Both the position numbers and the translations under genes were made by a program. This document shows positions 41,556 to 50,700 of a stretch of DNA of 64,000 nucleotides, piece by piece. Under the pieces are notes generated by a model. That model was not told the DNA's origin. It did no database searches and saw nothing but the letters and a program-made list of their open reading frames with translations. The DNA comes from Streptomyces purpureus (GTDB taxonomy: Bacteria; Actinomycetota; Actinomycetes; Streptomycetales; Streptomycetaceae), in the NCBI RefSeq assembly GCF_014648195.1, contig NZ_BMQQ01000005.1, forward strand, positions 184,012 to 248,011, read 5' to 3'. Numbering within the stretch: position 1 is the first letter of the stretch; every line of letters begins with the position of its first letter.

Positions 41556-41926
41556 TACGCCTCCTCAGCCGTCTTGCCGGGGCTGAACGCGGCTGCCATG
41601 AGTTCGAGCGATACCTGCGCCTTCGTGATGTCCGCGTCTGTCGGTTCTTCGACGTCAGCAGCACGGAGGGTCTCGATCACCAGCTTCACTATCGGGTGAG
41701 TGCACAGGACGACGCGCCGGTCCTGGCTGGTGGGGATGGTCGGCGGGAAGTGCAGGATGCCTGCGCGGGCGAGCTCGGTTTCGATGGTGCGGGCGACCGT
41801 GCTGCCGGTGCGGCCGGCCCCAAGGATGTCCCGCAGGCGGCGGACATCGGCCTGGAGGACTCCGTTCTTCTCCTCGATCGCGGCGACCAGGGAGGCGTAG
41901 ACGGGCGTGGTGGTTGGGCTGGTCAC
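41555..41926 (-). CDS. Small hypothetical protein
   Basis: From GTG 41926 it encodes 123 aa, mostly helical: TPVYASLVAAIEEKNGVLQA, DVRRLRDILGAGRTGSTVAR, HPIVKLVIETLRAADVEEPT. The HTH-like pattern in the middle (TGSTVARTIETELARAGIL) might bind DNA. The long upstream extension of this frame to 42511 is out-of-frame shadow. GTG overlaps the stop of the preceding gene (GTGA). Confidence 0.6.
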   Translation of the reverse strand: MTSPTTTPVYASLVAAIEEKNGVLQADVRRLRDILGAGRTGSTVARTIETELARAGILHFPPTIPTSQDRRVVLCTHPIVKLVIETLRAADVEEPTDADITKAQVSLELMAAAFSPGKTAEEA

Positions 41927-42207
41927 GGTCGAGCGCCCTGCGTGCGGAGCTGATTGTCGGGGTGGACGAAGGGGAGGCCGTCCGCGGTGTAGACGGTCTC
42001 GGTGAAGGTCTGGAAGCCGAGGATATTGAACGCCTTCATGGCGCGCGGGGAGTCGACGTTCCCGAGGTCGTCGTTTCCGATGACGGTCCGCAGAAGGTCC
42101 TTCGGTGCCCAGAGGACAGAGCCGATGAGGACGCCATGGCGATGGGGGCGAACGTTCGGGCGAGCGTCGGCGGCGGCCAGGAGGACGCTCTCCTGGGTGA
42201 TGGTCAC
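41923..42207 (-). CDS. Small hypothetical protein
   Basis: Encodes 94 aa (TITQESVLLAAADARPNVRP, HGVLIGSVLWAPKDLLRTVI, FTETVYTADGLPFVHPDNQL). The GTG at 42207 has no well-placed ribosome-binding site, so the real start may be a little upstream, where the frame stays protein-like (TLTINGEKV). Coupled to the next gene by a GTGA overlap. Looks element- or phage-related; function unknown. Confidence 0.55.
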   Translation of the reverse strand: MTITQESVLLAAADARPNVRPHRHGVLIGSVLWAPKDLLRTVIGNDDLGNVDSPRAMKAFNILGFQTFTETVYTADGLPFVHPDNQLRTQGARP

Positions 42208-42323
42208 CTTCTCGCCGTTGATGGTGAGGGTGTGCGTGCTCGATGCCCGTTCCTTCCGAGACGACGAGGGCCCCGGCCACCGAAAGGCGACCAGGGCCGA
42301 TCGTAGGACAACCTGCTGGAGTG

Positions 42324-42511
42324 TCAGGCCGCGAGTGCGGCGGGGCAGGCGGCGGTGAGGCTCTCGTCCTCGCCCCCCAGACGACGGGGACGGTGCCGAG
42401 GACGACGTTCAGTTCGCTCTCGAAGCGCTCGGCCGACGTGTGGATTCCGGGGGTCTCGATGATCTCGACGACGAGCGCTGCGACCCGCTGCGCCCAGCTT
42501 CCGCGGGCCAC
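42324..42511 (-). pseudogene. Small gene interrupted by a frameshift in a G run
   Basis: The frame starts well (ARGSWAQRVAALVVEIIETP, then SAERFESELNVVLG and TVPVVWG), then becomes nonsense. Adding one G to the six-G run (42373-42378) joins it to EDESLTAACPAALAA and a stop at 42324, giving a 62-aa protein. Either a true frameshift or a homopolymer sequencing error. Probably the first gene of the small-protein operon below it. Confidence 0.5.
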
Positions 42512-42658
42512 GCGCTGAGGCTATAGGAAACATGGTTAGCCCAGGTCGGAGGCGTCCTCCGCGCCTCTGCGCCAGGGACTTTTCAGGGACTTTCAGTGCT
42601 GTCCGAGGGACTTCCGAGGGACCTTCCGCCGCCTAACGCGGCAAGCCCCCGAAAGACC
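42512..42658. other. Spacer between the accessory region and rnpB
   Basis: No gene. It contains imperfect direct repeats of AGGGACTT (about 42575-42620). It is the boundary between accessory genes on the left and conserved chromosomal genes on the right, so an attachment-site scar is possible, but no duplicated core could be identified. Confidence 0.4.
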
Positions 42659-42694
42659 GGAAAGGGCCTCCGACGCAGGTCAGAGGCCCTTTCC
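42659..42694 (-). terminator. Terminator of rnpB
   Basis: Perfect 12-bp inverted repeat GGAAAGGGCCTC (42659-42670) and GAGGCCCTTTCC (42683-42694) with a 12-nt loop, about 20 nt past the predicted 3' end of the RNase P RNA on the minus strand. Confidence 0.75.
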
Positions 42695-42714
42695 GAGGCG
42701 AAGCCCCAGGTGGG

Positions 42715-43123
42715 GGCAGACGAGTCGGGCTGTACGCCGGGTTCTGTGCCTCGGGACCTCGCGGTCGTCGAGGCGACGGCCATCCATCTAGGACCGGTGT
42801 TGCCACCGGCCTCGTGCGGTCTACCCGCGGACTCGGGCGGGCAGCCCTCGATCGTCCGCGCAGGGCCGTCCGAGGACGACCCCTCTTGACCTTGCTCCAG
42901 GTGGGGTTTACCTAGCCGCCTGAGTCACCTCAGGCGCTGGTGGTCTCTTACACCACCGTTTCACCCTTACCGAGGACCGAGGTCCCCGGCGGTCTGTTTT
43001 CTGTGGCACTGTCCCGCGGGTCACCCCGGGTGGGCGTTACCCACCACCCTGCCCTGTGGAGCCCGGACGTTCCTCGGGAGGATCCAAAGACCCCCACGCG
43101 GCCGCCCGCCCGGCTCGTCTGCC
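42715..43123 (-). ncRNA. rnpB: RNase P RNA (class A, actinobacterial)
   Basis: The reverse strand reads as an RNase P RNA of about 409 nt. The 5' end GGCAGACGAG pairs with the 3' end CTCGTCTGCC (helix P1). Conserved elements include GAGGAACGTCCGGGCTCC (P4/CR-I), ACAGAAAACAGACCGCC, GGTAAGGGTGAAACGGTGG, AAACCCCACC and TAGATGGATGG toward the 3' end. It is the catalytic subunit that matures tRNA 5' ends. End positions are inferred from P1 pairing. Confidence 0.93.
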
Positions 43124-43165
43124 GTGCCGACCATGCTACCCGCCCGAGGGGGCCCGCCCGGACGC

Positions 43166-43196
43166 TTGACCTTGTCGCGACGTCAACGTTTGTACT
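43166..43196 (+). promoter_or_regulatory. MerR-type promoter with 19-bp spacer
   Basis: TTGACC (43166) and TGTACT (43191) are separated by 19 bp, the over-long spacer characteristic of MerR-activated promoters. The spacer carries a dyad (TTGAC...GTCAA). It lies 7 bp upstream of the merR-family start, suggesting autoregulation. Confidence 0.7.
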
Positions 43197-43202
43197 GAGG
43201 TC

Positions 43203-43982
43203 ATGCGTATCGGAGAGATCGCCGCGATGGTGGGGATGACCACGCGGGCCATCAGGCACTACCACCACCTCGGGCTGCTGCCCGAGCCCGTCCGCCGGGC
43301 CAACGGATACCGCGACTACACCCTGCGCGACGCGGTACTGCTGGCCCGGATCAGGCGGCTGACCGAGCTGGGGCTCGGGCTGGACGAGGTGCGGGACGTG
43401 GTCGCCGACGACGAGGGCCGCGAGCTGGTCGACGTACTGGAGGAGTTGGACGCCGACCTCGGGCGGCAGGAGGCGCTGGTCAAGTCACGCAGGGCGCGGC
43501 TCGCGGTGCTGCTGGAGCAGGCGCGTGCCGGGCGGCTGCCTGCCGAGGGGCCGGTGTCGCCGCGCCTTGCCGAAGTGTTCCGTGAGATGGCCGGCGGCCC
43601 GGCGGACGCCTCCCCGATGGCCGCGAAGGACCGGGAGGTGCTGGCCCTGCTGGACACCGTGGCCTCGGACGCCGAACGGGACCGGATGATGGAAGCCCTG
43701 CACACGATGGCCCGGTCTCCGGGAGCGGTGGAGCGGGCCCATGAGGTGTACGGGATGCTCGACGCCCTCGTGGACGCGGACCCGGCCGACCCGGCGGTCG
43801 AGACGGCGGCGCGGGGACTCGCGGAGCTCATCCCGGACGCGGCCGTCGCCCACCTCGGCCCGGAGGCGGGCGGGGCCGGGTCCGAGGGCCGGTTCCTGGA
43901 TGTCTTCCTCGCCGACTTCGCCCCGGCCCAGGGCGCGGCGGTGGCCCGGGCCCTGCGGATCGTCATGGAGCGTGCCCGGTGA
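43203..43982 (+). CDS. MerR family transcriptional regulator
   Basis: Protein of 259 aa with an N-terminal MerR HTH (RIGEIAAMVGMTTRAIRHYH, HLGLLPEPVRRANGYRDYTL) and coiled-coil dimerisation helix (LEELDADLGRQEALVKSRRA). The C-terminal 130 residues are a helical effector region with no cysteine metal site, so it probably senses an organic ligand or partner protein. It is coupled to a membrane protein gene by a GTGA overlap at 43979. Confidence 0.9.
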   Translation: MRIGEIAAMVGMTTRAIRHYHHLGLLPEPVRRANGYRDYTLRDAVLLARIRRLTELGLGLDEVRDVVADDEGRELVDVLEELDADLGRQEALVKSRRARLAVLLEQARAGRLPAEGPVSPRLAEVFREMAGGPADASPMAAKDREVLALLDTVASDAERDRMMEALHTMARSPGAVERAHEVYGMLDALVDADPADPAVETAARGLAELIPDAAVAHLGPEAGGAGSEGRFLDVFLADFAPAQGAAVARALRIVMERAR

Positions 43983-44647
43983 GGCGGGCCCTGCGGAGAA
44001 CGGCGCGGCGGGTGCCGGTGCCGGTGCCGGTGCTGCGACTGGTCGGTCACGAGCTGCGGCTGATGCACAGCCTGCTGCTCTGGACGGCCCGGCGGCGTGA
44101 CGGCGTGGGACCGGGCGACCGGGCGTTCGGGCACGCCCGGGACCAGGCGGCGCTGATGTACGGCTTCGCGTTCGTGTGCGCGGTGGAGACGGTCGGGATG
44201 TCGTACCTCCTGGGCGCCTGGCCGATGGTGCACGCCGTGGTCCTCTTCCTGGACGTGTACACGGTGCTGTTCGTCGTCGGCCTGCAGGCGGCGTCCGTCA
44301 CCCGGCCCCATGTGCTGACGTCGGACACTCTGCGGCTGCGCCAGGCCGCCCATGTGGATCTGCGGATCCCGCTGGAGCGGATCGCGGCAGTCCGGCACGA
44401 GCTGCTGTTCACGCATGAGAAGCAGGAAGGCGTCCTCGACCTGAAGGTGGCGGCGCAGACGTCGCTGACGCTGGAGCTGTCGGAGCCGGTGACGGCCGTG
44501 AGCATGCTGGGGCGGCGCTACGAGGTGAGGACCGTACGGTGCCACGCCGACGACGCGAGGGCGCTGGGGGCGGCGGTGCGGGAGGCGGTGGCGGGTGCGG
44601 CGGGTGCCGCGCGTTGCAATGTCACGCGTGAGGGCACATCGAGCTGA
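43979..44647 (+). CDS. Membrane protein coupled to MerR regulator
   Basis: Protein of 222 aa with two hydrophobic helices in the first half (AALMYGFAFVCAVETVGMSY and MVHAVVLFLDVYTVLFVVGL) and a cytoplasmic PH-like C-terminal part (RIPLERIAAVRHELLFTHEK, LTLELSEPVTAVSMLGRRYE). The GTG overlaps the MerR stop. Its last codons run into the first copy of a tandem repeat (GCAATGTCACGCGTGA), so the repeat may have changed the C-terminus. Confidence 0.72.
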   Translation: MRRALRRTARRVPVPVPVLRLVGHELRLMHSLLLWTARRRDGVGPGDRAFGHARDQAALMYGFAFVCAVETVGMSYLLGAWPMVHAVVLFLDVYTVLFVVGLQAASVTRPHVLTSDTLRLRQAAHVDLRIPLERIAAVRHELLFTHEKQEGVLDLKVAAQTSLTLELSEPVTAVSMLGRRYEVRTVRCHADDARALGAAVREAVAGAAGAARCNVTREGTSS

Positions 44648-44715
44648 CGGCCGCGCGTGCAATGTCACGCGTGAGGCCACTGGGCTGACGGCCGTGCGTG
44701 CAATGTCACGCGTGA
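44616..44715. repeat. Tandem repeat, three copies of GCAATGTCACGCGTGA
   Basis: Exact 16-mers start at 44616, 44659 and 44700 (periods 43 and 41). The intervening sequence is also similar (GGCAC or GGCCAC, then gctgacggccg). The core GCAATGTCAC is the reverse complement of the GTGACATTGC in the array at 53632-53879. The first copy overlaps the 3' end of the membrane protein gene. Confidence 0.85.
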
Positions 44716-44766
44716 CGGCGGACGGCTCGACGCGGGGCGCGGCTCACACTGCCGGCCCCCATGACC

Positions 44767-46209
44767 TCACGCCGGGACGAACAGGACGTTCGCCGTCCCC
44801 GGGGACGCCTCCGTGAGCCGGACCCGTAGCCGGTCGCCCAGGGGCAGTTCCGCACCGTCGGCCTCGACGCGGCCGACCACGGCCGGGTCCTTCAGGTGGA
44901 CGGTGCCGAGGTCCGGTTCCTGTTCCTGGACGTCGATGACGACCGAGTCGAAGGTCTCCCCGATCCGGTTGCTCATCAGCGCCGCCTCGACGATGTCGAC
45001 GCACCTGCGTTCGGCGGTGTTGGCGAGCCGGGACCCGTTCTTCATGGCCTGCCGGAGCGCCTCCAGCGCGCCCACCACCCAGTCGGGCGGCGGCGTGCCC
45101 GCGGCGGCCGACAGGCTCAACTCGCCCGCGTACCGGTCGATCAGGCGCCGCAGCGGTGCGGTGACGTGGGTGTACTCGTCGGCGACGGCCGCGTGGACGG
45201 CGGGCACCGGCACCTGGCCGCCGGTGAAGACGGTGTAGTCCGACCCGCGCAGCAGACTGGTCGCCTCCTGGAGGAACGCGGCGTGCCTGCTCTGGTGCGG
45301 GTCGAGCGAACGGATGAGCTCCGCGTACGAGACGTGGTGCGGCCAGTCGATGCCCAGCGCCTTCGCAGTGCGGCGCAGCCGGGCCACCTCCCCGCTGGGG
45401 GCGGTCGGCAGGGTGCGCAGGATGCCGGTGCCGGCCGCCGTCATCAGGTCGGCCGCGGCCATGCCCGTGAGCAGGGAGATCTGGGCGTTCCAGCCGTCGA
45501 CGGGCCGGGGGGCGCGGTATTCGAGGGAGAACGAGCCGTCGGCCCCGACGATGATCTCCTGCTCGGGGACGTTGAGGGAGACCCCGCCGCGTTCGATCTC
45601 CAGCCGTTCGCGGAGAAGTCCGACGGGCTTGAGGAGGGCGACGGGTTCCTCGGCGGTGCCGGCGTCGATCTGGGCCTGGACGCCCGCGTAGTCGTACTTG
45701 GCGCGGCTGCGGACGAGCGCGCGCCGTACGTCGGTGCCGACGTTGCGCCCCTCGGCGTCGAGGTCGATGCGCCACAGCAGCGCGGGCGCGGTGTTGCCGG
45801 GCAGCAGGCTGGCGGCGCCCTCGGAGATCACGGCGGGGTACAGGGGCACCTTGCCGTCCGGGAGGTAGAGCGTCAGCGCGCGCCGGTGGGCCTCGGCGTC
45901 GACCGCGCCGCCGGGGGTGACGAACGCGGCGACGTCGGCGATGGCGTAGTGGACGCGGTATCCGCCGTCGCGCCGGGCCAGGTGCATGGCCTGGTCGAGG
46001 TCGACGGAGGTCGGCGGGTCGATGGTGAAGAAGGGGATGTCGGTCGCGTCGTGGTCCGGCAGGGCCGGGTTCTTGGCGGACGCCGCCGCCTCGGCGACGA
46101 CGTCCGGCGGGAAGCCCGCGGGGATGCGGAGCTGGGTGCGGAGTGCGCGCAGGGCGGCCTGCAGCGGACCGTCGTCTGCGCCGATCACACGGATATGACG
46201 GCGGGGCAT
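44767..46209 (-). CDS. RNB-domain ribonuclease (RNase II/R family)
   Basis: Protein of 480 aa with the RNB catalytic domain: FFTIDPPTSVDLDQAMHLAR (metal-binding aspartates), YRVHYAIADVAAFVTPGGAV, LTLYLPDGKVPLYP, EYTHVTAPLRRLIDRYAGEL and a C-terminal S1-like segment (AVVGRVEADGAELPLGDRLR). Shorter than E. coli RNase R because the N-terminal cold-shock domains are missing. It is a processive 3'-5' exoribonuclease. This actinobacterial short form is usually found near yaaA, as here. Confidence 0.9.
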   Translation of the reverse strand: MPRRHIRVIGADDGPLQAALRALRTQLRIPAGFPPDVVAEAAASAKNPALPDHDATDIPFFTIDPPTSVDLDQAMHLARRDGGYRVHYAIADVAAFVTPGGAVDAEAHRRALTLYLPDGKVPLYPAVISEGAASLLPGNTAPALLWRIDLDAEGRNVGTDVRRALVRSRAKYDYAGVQAQIDAGTAEEPVALLKPVGLLRERLEIERGGVSLNVPEQEIIVGADGSFSLEYRAPRPVDGWNAQISLLTGMAAADLMTAAGTGILRTLPTAPSGEVARLRRTAKALGIDWPHHVSYAELIRSLDPHQSRHAAFLQEATSLLRGSDYTVFTGGQVPVPAVHAAVADEYTHVTAPLRRLIDRYAGELSLSAAAGTPPPDWVVGALEALRQAMKNGSRLANTAERRCVDIVEAALMSNRIGETFDSVVIDVQEQEPDLGTVHLKDPAVVGRVEADGAELPLGDRLRVRLTEASPGTANVLFVPA

Positions 46210-46320
46210 GGGTCGAGCGTAGGCCGGGGGGCGCGGGGCGGCATTTCGGCGGGGCGGGGCTTTGTACGCTGGGCGGTCGGGGCCGCACCCCCGTCCCGTA
46301 CGTCATGAAGGAGAAACGCC

Positions 46321-47103
46321 GTGCTCGTGCTGTTGCCGCCGTCGGAGGGTAAGGCCGCCTCCGGGCGCGGGGCTCCGCTCAAGCCGGAGGCGCTGTCCCT
46401 GCCCGGCCTCGCCGAGGGGCGGGCCGCGGTCCTGGACGAGCTGGTGGAGCTGTGCGTCTCGGACGAGGAGAAGGCGCGAGAGGTCCTCGGCCTGAGCGAG
46501 GGCCTGCGCGGCGAGATCGCCAAGAACACCGGACTGCGGACTGCTGGGGCGCGGCCGGCCGGTGAGATCTACACGGGCGTGCTGTACGACGCCCTGGACC
46601 TGGCCACCCTGGACGCGGCGGCGCGGCGCCGGGCGCGGGAGCGGCTGCTGGTGTTCTCCGGCCTGTGGGGCGCGGTCCGGGTGGACGACCTGATCCCGTC
46701 GTACCGCTGCTCGATGGGCGTGAAGCTGCCGGGCCTGGGCGCGCTGGGCGCGTACTGGCGCACGCCGATGGCGTCGGTGCTGCCCGAGGCGGCCGGGGAG
46801 GGTCTCGTGCTGGACCTGCGGTCGGCGGCGTACGCGACGGCTTGGAAGCCGAAGGGTGAGGTGGCGGAGCGCACGGCGACGGTGCGGGTGCTGCACGCGC
46901 CGACGCGGAAGGTGGTGAGCCACTTCAACAAGGCGACGAAGGGACGGATCGTCCGCGGCCTCCTTCAGTCGGCGGCGGCCCCGAAGGACCCGGCGGAGCT
47001 GGTGGAGACGCTGCGGGGGCTGGGGTACGTGGTGGAGCCGAAGGCTCCGGCGCGGGCGGGGACGGCCTGGTCTCTGGATGTGCTGGTGGACGAGATTCAC
47101 TGA
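46321..47103 (+). CDS. yaaA: YaaA family peroxide-stress protein
   Basis: Protein of 260 aa starting LVLLPPSEGKAASGRGAPLK, the YaaA/DUF328 signature, with GEIYTGVLYDALDLATLDAA, LWGAVRVDDLIPSYRCSMGV and VVSHFNKATKGRIVRGLLQS. YaaA proteins protect DNA and proteins from oxidative damage by limiting free iron in E. coli. GTG 46321 follows AAGGAGAAACGCC. The gene is divergent from the RNB ribonuclease. Confidence 0.92.
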   Translation: MLVLLPPSEGKAASGRGAPLKPEALSLPGLAEGRAAVLDELVELCVSDEEKAREVLGLSEGLRGEIAKNTGLRTAGARPAGEIYTGVLYDALDLATLDAAARRRARERLLVFSGLWGAVRVDDLIPSYRCSMGVKLPGLGALGAYWRTPMASVLPEAAGEGLVLDLRSAAYATAWKPKGEVAERTATVRVLHAPTRKVVSHFNKATKGRIVRGLLQSAAAPKDPAELVETLRGLGYVVEPKAPARAGTAWSLDVLVDEIH

Positions 47104-47166
47104 CCGCCCGTTGCGGCATGTGCAACGTTCGTTGCGAGTGTCGCGACACCCCGTGAGGATGGCGCC

Positions 47167-47784
47167 ATGGCCTCCGTCCTCGACCTCGCCCCCGTCGTCC
47201 CCGTGGTCGTCCTTGACGATGCCGCCGACGCCGTCCCCCTCGCCCGGGCCCTCGTCGCCGGGGGCCTGCCCGCGATCGAGGTCACGTTGCGCACACCCGC
47301 CGCGCTCGGGGCGATCCGGGCGATCGCGGACGGGGTGCCGGAGGCCGTGGTCGGTGCGGGTACGGTCCTCACGGCTCGGGGCGTACGGGACGCGGTGGCG
47401 GCCGGGGCGCGGTTCCTGGTGAGTCCGGGGTGGACGGACGCCCTCGTGCAGGCGATGCGGGCGTCGGGGGTGCCGTTCCTGCCGGGGGTGTCGACGGCGT
47501 CGGAGGTCGTGGCGCTGCTGGAGCGCGGGGTGAGCGAGATGAAGTTCTTCCCGGCGGAGGCCGCGGGCGGCATCCCGTACCTGAAGTCCCTCTCCGGCCC
47601 GCTCCCCCAGGCCCGCTTCTGCCCGACCGGGGGGATCTCCCTGGCCTCGGCACCGTCCTACCTCGCGCTGCCGAACGTCGGCTGCGTCGGCGGTACGTGG
47701 ATGCTCCCGGCGGACGCGGTCGCGGCGCGGGACTGGGGGCGGGTGGAGGCGCTGGCGCGGGGGGCGGCGGCGCTGGCGGGGTAG
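47167..47784 (+). CDS. eda: KDPG/KHG aldolase
   Basis: Protein of 205 aa: VVPVVVLDDAADAVPLARAL, GLPAIEVTLRTPAALGAIRA with the catalytic Glu, VVGAGTVLTARGV, FLPGVSTASEV and GVSEMKFFPAEAAGGIPYLK with the Schiff-base Lys, then CPTGGISLASAPSYLALPNV. It cleaves 2-keto-3-deoxy-6-phosphogluconate to pyruvate and glyceraldehyde-3-phosphate, or 4-hydroxy-2-oxoglutarate. All active-site motifs are intact. Convergent with the large caspase gene. Confidence 0.93.
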   Translation: MASVLDLAPVVPVVVLDDAADAVPLARALVAGGLPAIEVTLRTPAALGAIRAIADGVPEAVVGAGTVLTARGVRDAVAAGARFLVSPGWTDALVQAMRASGVPFLPGVSTASEVVALLERGVSEMKFFPAEAAGGIPYLKSLSGPLPQARFCPTGGISLASAPSYLALPNVGCVGGTWMLPADAVAARDWGRVEALARGAAALAG

Positions 47785-47788
47785 TGCC

Positions 47789-50700
47789 TTAGGGGCAGGT
47801 CTTCCGGTACTTCAGCGCTGACGCGTACCTCTTCCATTCGTCGTACGTGTCGGCGAGGCCGCGGCCCGCCACCGCGCACGCGCGACCGAGCGTGTCGGCG
47901 GCGATCTCAGGGAAGTCGTCCAGGTCCCAGACGAGGACGCTGCGCCCGTCCGTGGCGAGCAGACGACGCCCGTCCGGGGTGAACCGTACGGAATCCACCC
48001 CCGCACGGGCCTCGGTGAGGTTCGCGACCTGGTGGGGCAGGCCACGGTCACCGACCGCCCACAGCACGACGCTCCCCTCCCTGGTCGCCCCGGCGACCAG
48101 GTTGCCGCCGGGATGGAACGCCAGCTCCTGGAGTTTCTGCCCTCTTCCCCTCTTCGCCGCTCTGCCCAGCGCGCGGGGTCGAAGGGGGTCGGTGACCTCC
48201 CACAGTTCGAGGTCGTCGCCCAGGTACAGGTTCGCGAAGGTCTGACCGTCGGCGGAGAACGCGAAGGGTCCTGCGCCCTTCACCTCGACGCGTTTCCCGC
48301 CCGGCGTCATGTCCCACAGCAGCGTCTGGACGCCGAGTGGCTTCGCGGTCCAGACCTGGAAGGCGAGAAGCTTGCCGTCGGGCCGGAAACGTGGCGCTTC
48401 CACCAGGACCAGGTCGGCGAGGGTGAGAAGGGCGCGGGGGCGGCGACGGTCCGTCGTGTCCCAGACCGTGCCCTGGCCGGACGGGGACGGCAGGTCGCCC
48501 TCCACCGACACCAGCCTGTCCCCGCGCGGTGAGAAGGCCAGCTGCTCGACCGGCTTGTCGCGCCGCACGGTGGCCGTCGTACGCGGACGCGTCGGTCTGA
48601 CAATGTCCCAGAACACGATCTTGCCGCCGCGATCGCCGCTGACCAGCGACTTTCCGTCCCCGCTGAAGGCGACGCCCCTGACGGTGGACGTATGGCCGGC
48701 CAGGGAGGCCAGGCGCTTGGGGCGTAGTAGGTCGCGGACGTCCCACAGGTCCACCACTTCGTCCCCGCCGCCCGCGAGGAGCGTGCCGTCGGGGCTGAGG
48801 TCGAAGGTGTCGTAGCCCCGCATCCCGTCGAAGGACGCGACCGCTCGTGGCCGGCCGTCTCCCCCCGCCCTCCAGTGGATGACCTCCTCGTCCGCGGCGC
48901 TGACGAGCCGTCGGCCGTCGGAAGCGAACGCCATCGTGTCCACCAACCCGTCGTGCTCGACCAGGGTCGTCACCTTCGCGGGCTTCTTCGGATCGGTGAC
49001 GTTCCACAGGACCACGCTCTTGTCCAGGCTGCCCGTGGCGAGCGTTGTGCCGTCCGGCCGGAAGGCGAGGGCGGTGACATTCTCCTTGTGGGCGAGCCAG
49101 TGGTGCATGCGGCGGGGCTTGGCCGGTGTGGAGAGATCCCAGAGCTCTACGGTCCCGCCGCCGGCGGTGGCCAGCCGGCGACCGTCCGGGCTGAAGGCCG
49201 CCGCCTCCTCCCGTACGGGAAACGTGCTCAGTTCCTTGGGCCGGGCCGGGTCGGTGATGTCCCACAGCTTCGCACCGGAGTGGTGGGCTATCGAGTCCTT
49301 GTCGTGCCAGTCCTTGACGTAGAGGATCGCACCGGAAGCGGTGAACAGGGTCCGCCCGTCAGGACTGAAATGCAGCTCCTTGCTTTCGTACACCCCTCGC
49401 CGGACACCAAGTTGGCGCGGCCGTGCCTGGTCCCGTACGTCCCACAGCACGAGCGCGCCGTAGCGGTCGTTGTCCTGCCACCAGCCGACCCCGCCCAGGG
49501 TCCTGCCGTCCGGGCCGAACCTGATCGCGTTGGCGTGCTTGGGTAGCCCCGGCGCGCGCATGACGGTGGTGCGGCGCGGTGTCGCGGGCGTACGCAGGCT
49601 CCACAGGCTCACCGTCCCGTCCTTGCAGGCCACGGCCAGTGTCCGGGCGTCGGGACTGAAGTCGGCGGCCTTGACGTCGTCGGGGCAGGCGTCGAAGGCC
49701 GCGAGCCGACGGCCCGGCCGACCCGGTGTGCCGACGTCCCACAGCTCGAGCCGCCGTCCCTCGCGGAGACGATCGAGGGCAAGGAGACGGCCGCCGCCGC
49801 CCAGGACGCGGACGTCCCACGACCGGTCCTCGACCGTCACCCGCCCGGCGAAGTGCCCCTGGGCCAGCCCGTCGAAGAGCGCCGTACGCGACTCCGCCGA
49901 CGGCTGGATCCGGTACGCCGCGATCGCCAGCCGCAGCGCCGTCTGCGGCTGGGTCGGGCGGAGCGTCTCCGCTTCCGCCTTCAGTGCCCGGTACGTCGCC
50001 ACCACGCTCTGCTGCTCCGCGATGCGGCGCTGCTCCTCCGTCTCGTTCTGCTCGCCGTACGCGATGAACGCGGCGATCAGCGCCACGCACAGGGCCAGCG
50101 CCACACCGCCCAGCGCCCGCTTGAGGCGGCGCGTGCTGTGGGCTTCCCTCCGGCGTTCGGCTGCCTCCTCCGCAAGGCCGCGCTCGACGAAGTCGATGTC
50201 CAGGGGGCGGGTGAGGCGGTTGCGGCGCAGGAGGCTCGCGGCGGTTGCCAGGCGGGGGCCGCGGTAAAGGTAGCCCGGGTGGCGGTGGGCGGAGTTCCAT
50301 TCGTCGGCGTCGTCGGCGAGCTGCTGGCGCAGGACGAGTTCGGCGCGGTTCTCGTCGATCCAGCGGTGCAGGCGGGGCCAGGCGCGCAGGAGGGCCTCGT
50401 GGGAGATCTGGGCGCTGGACTGGTCGAGGGTGACGAGCCGGGACTCGACGAGCCGGTCGAGGATGGCGCGACCCGCCGACAGCAGCTCGGCGGTCGGGAT
50501 GCGGCGGCGTACGGCGTCCTCGGAGGCGTCGGCGCCGACGTGCACCATGCGCAGGAGCAGTTCGCGCAAGGCCGTCCGGCCGCGCTGGTCGAGCGACTGG
50601 TACAGCTTCTCCGTCGTAGTGGTGACGGACTGCCAGATGCCGCCGGTGGCCTGGTATCCGGCGAGGGTGAGGGTGGCGCCGCTGCGGCGCAGCCAGGTCT

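Noticed and set aside
42715..43123. Forward ORFs across 42.6-43.2 kb
   Set aside because: The region is explained by RNase P RNA on the reverse strand with pairing ends and conserved motifs.
44896..46308. 470-codon forward frame opposite the RNB ribonuclease
   Set aside because: Shadow of the ribonuclease; no domain and no start signal.
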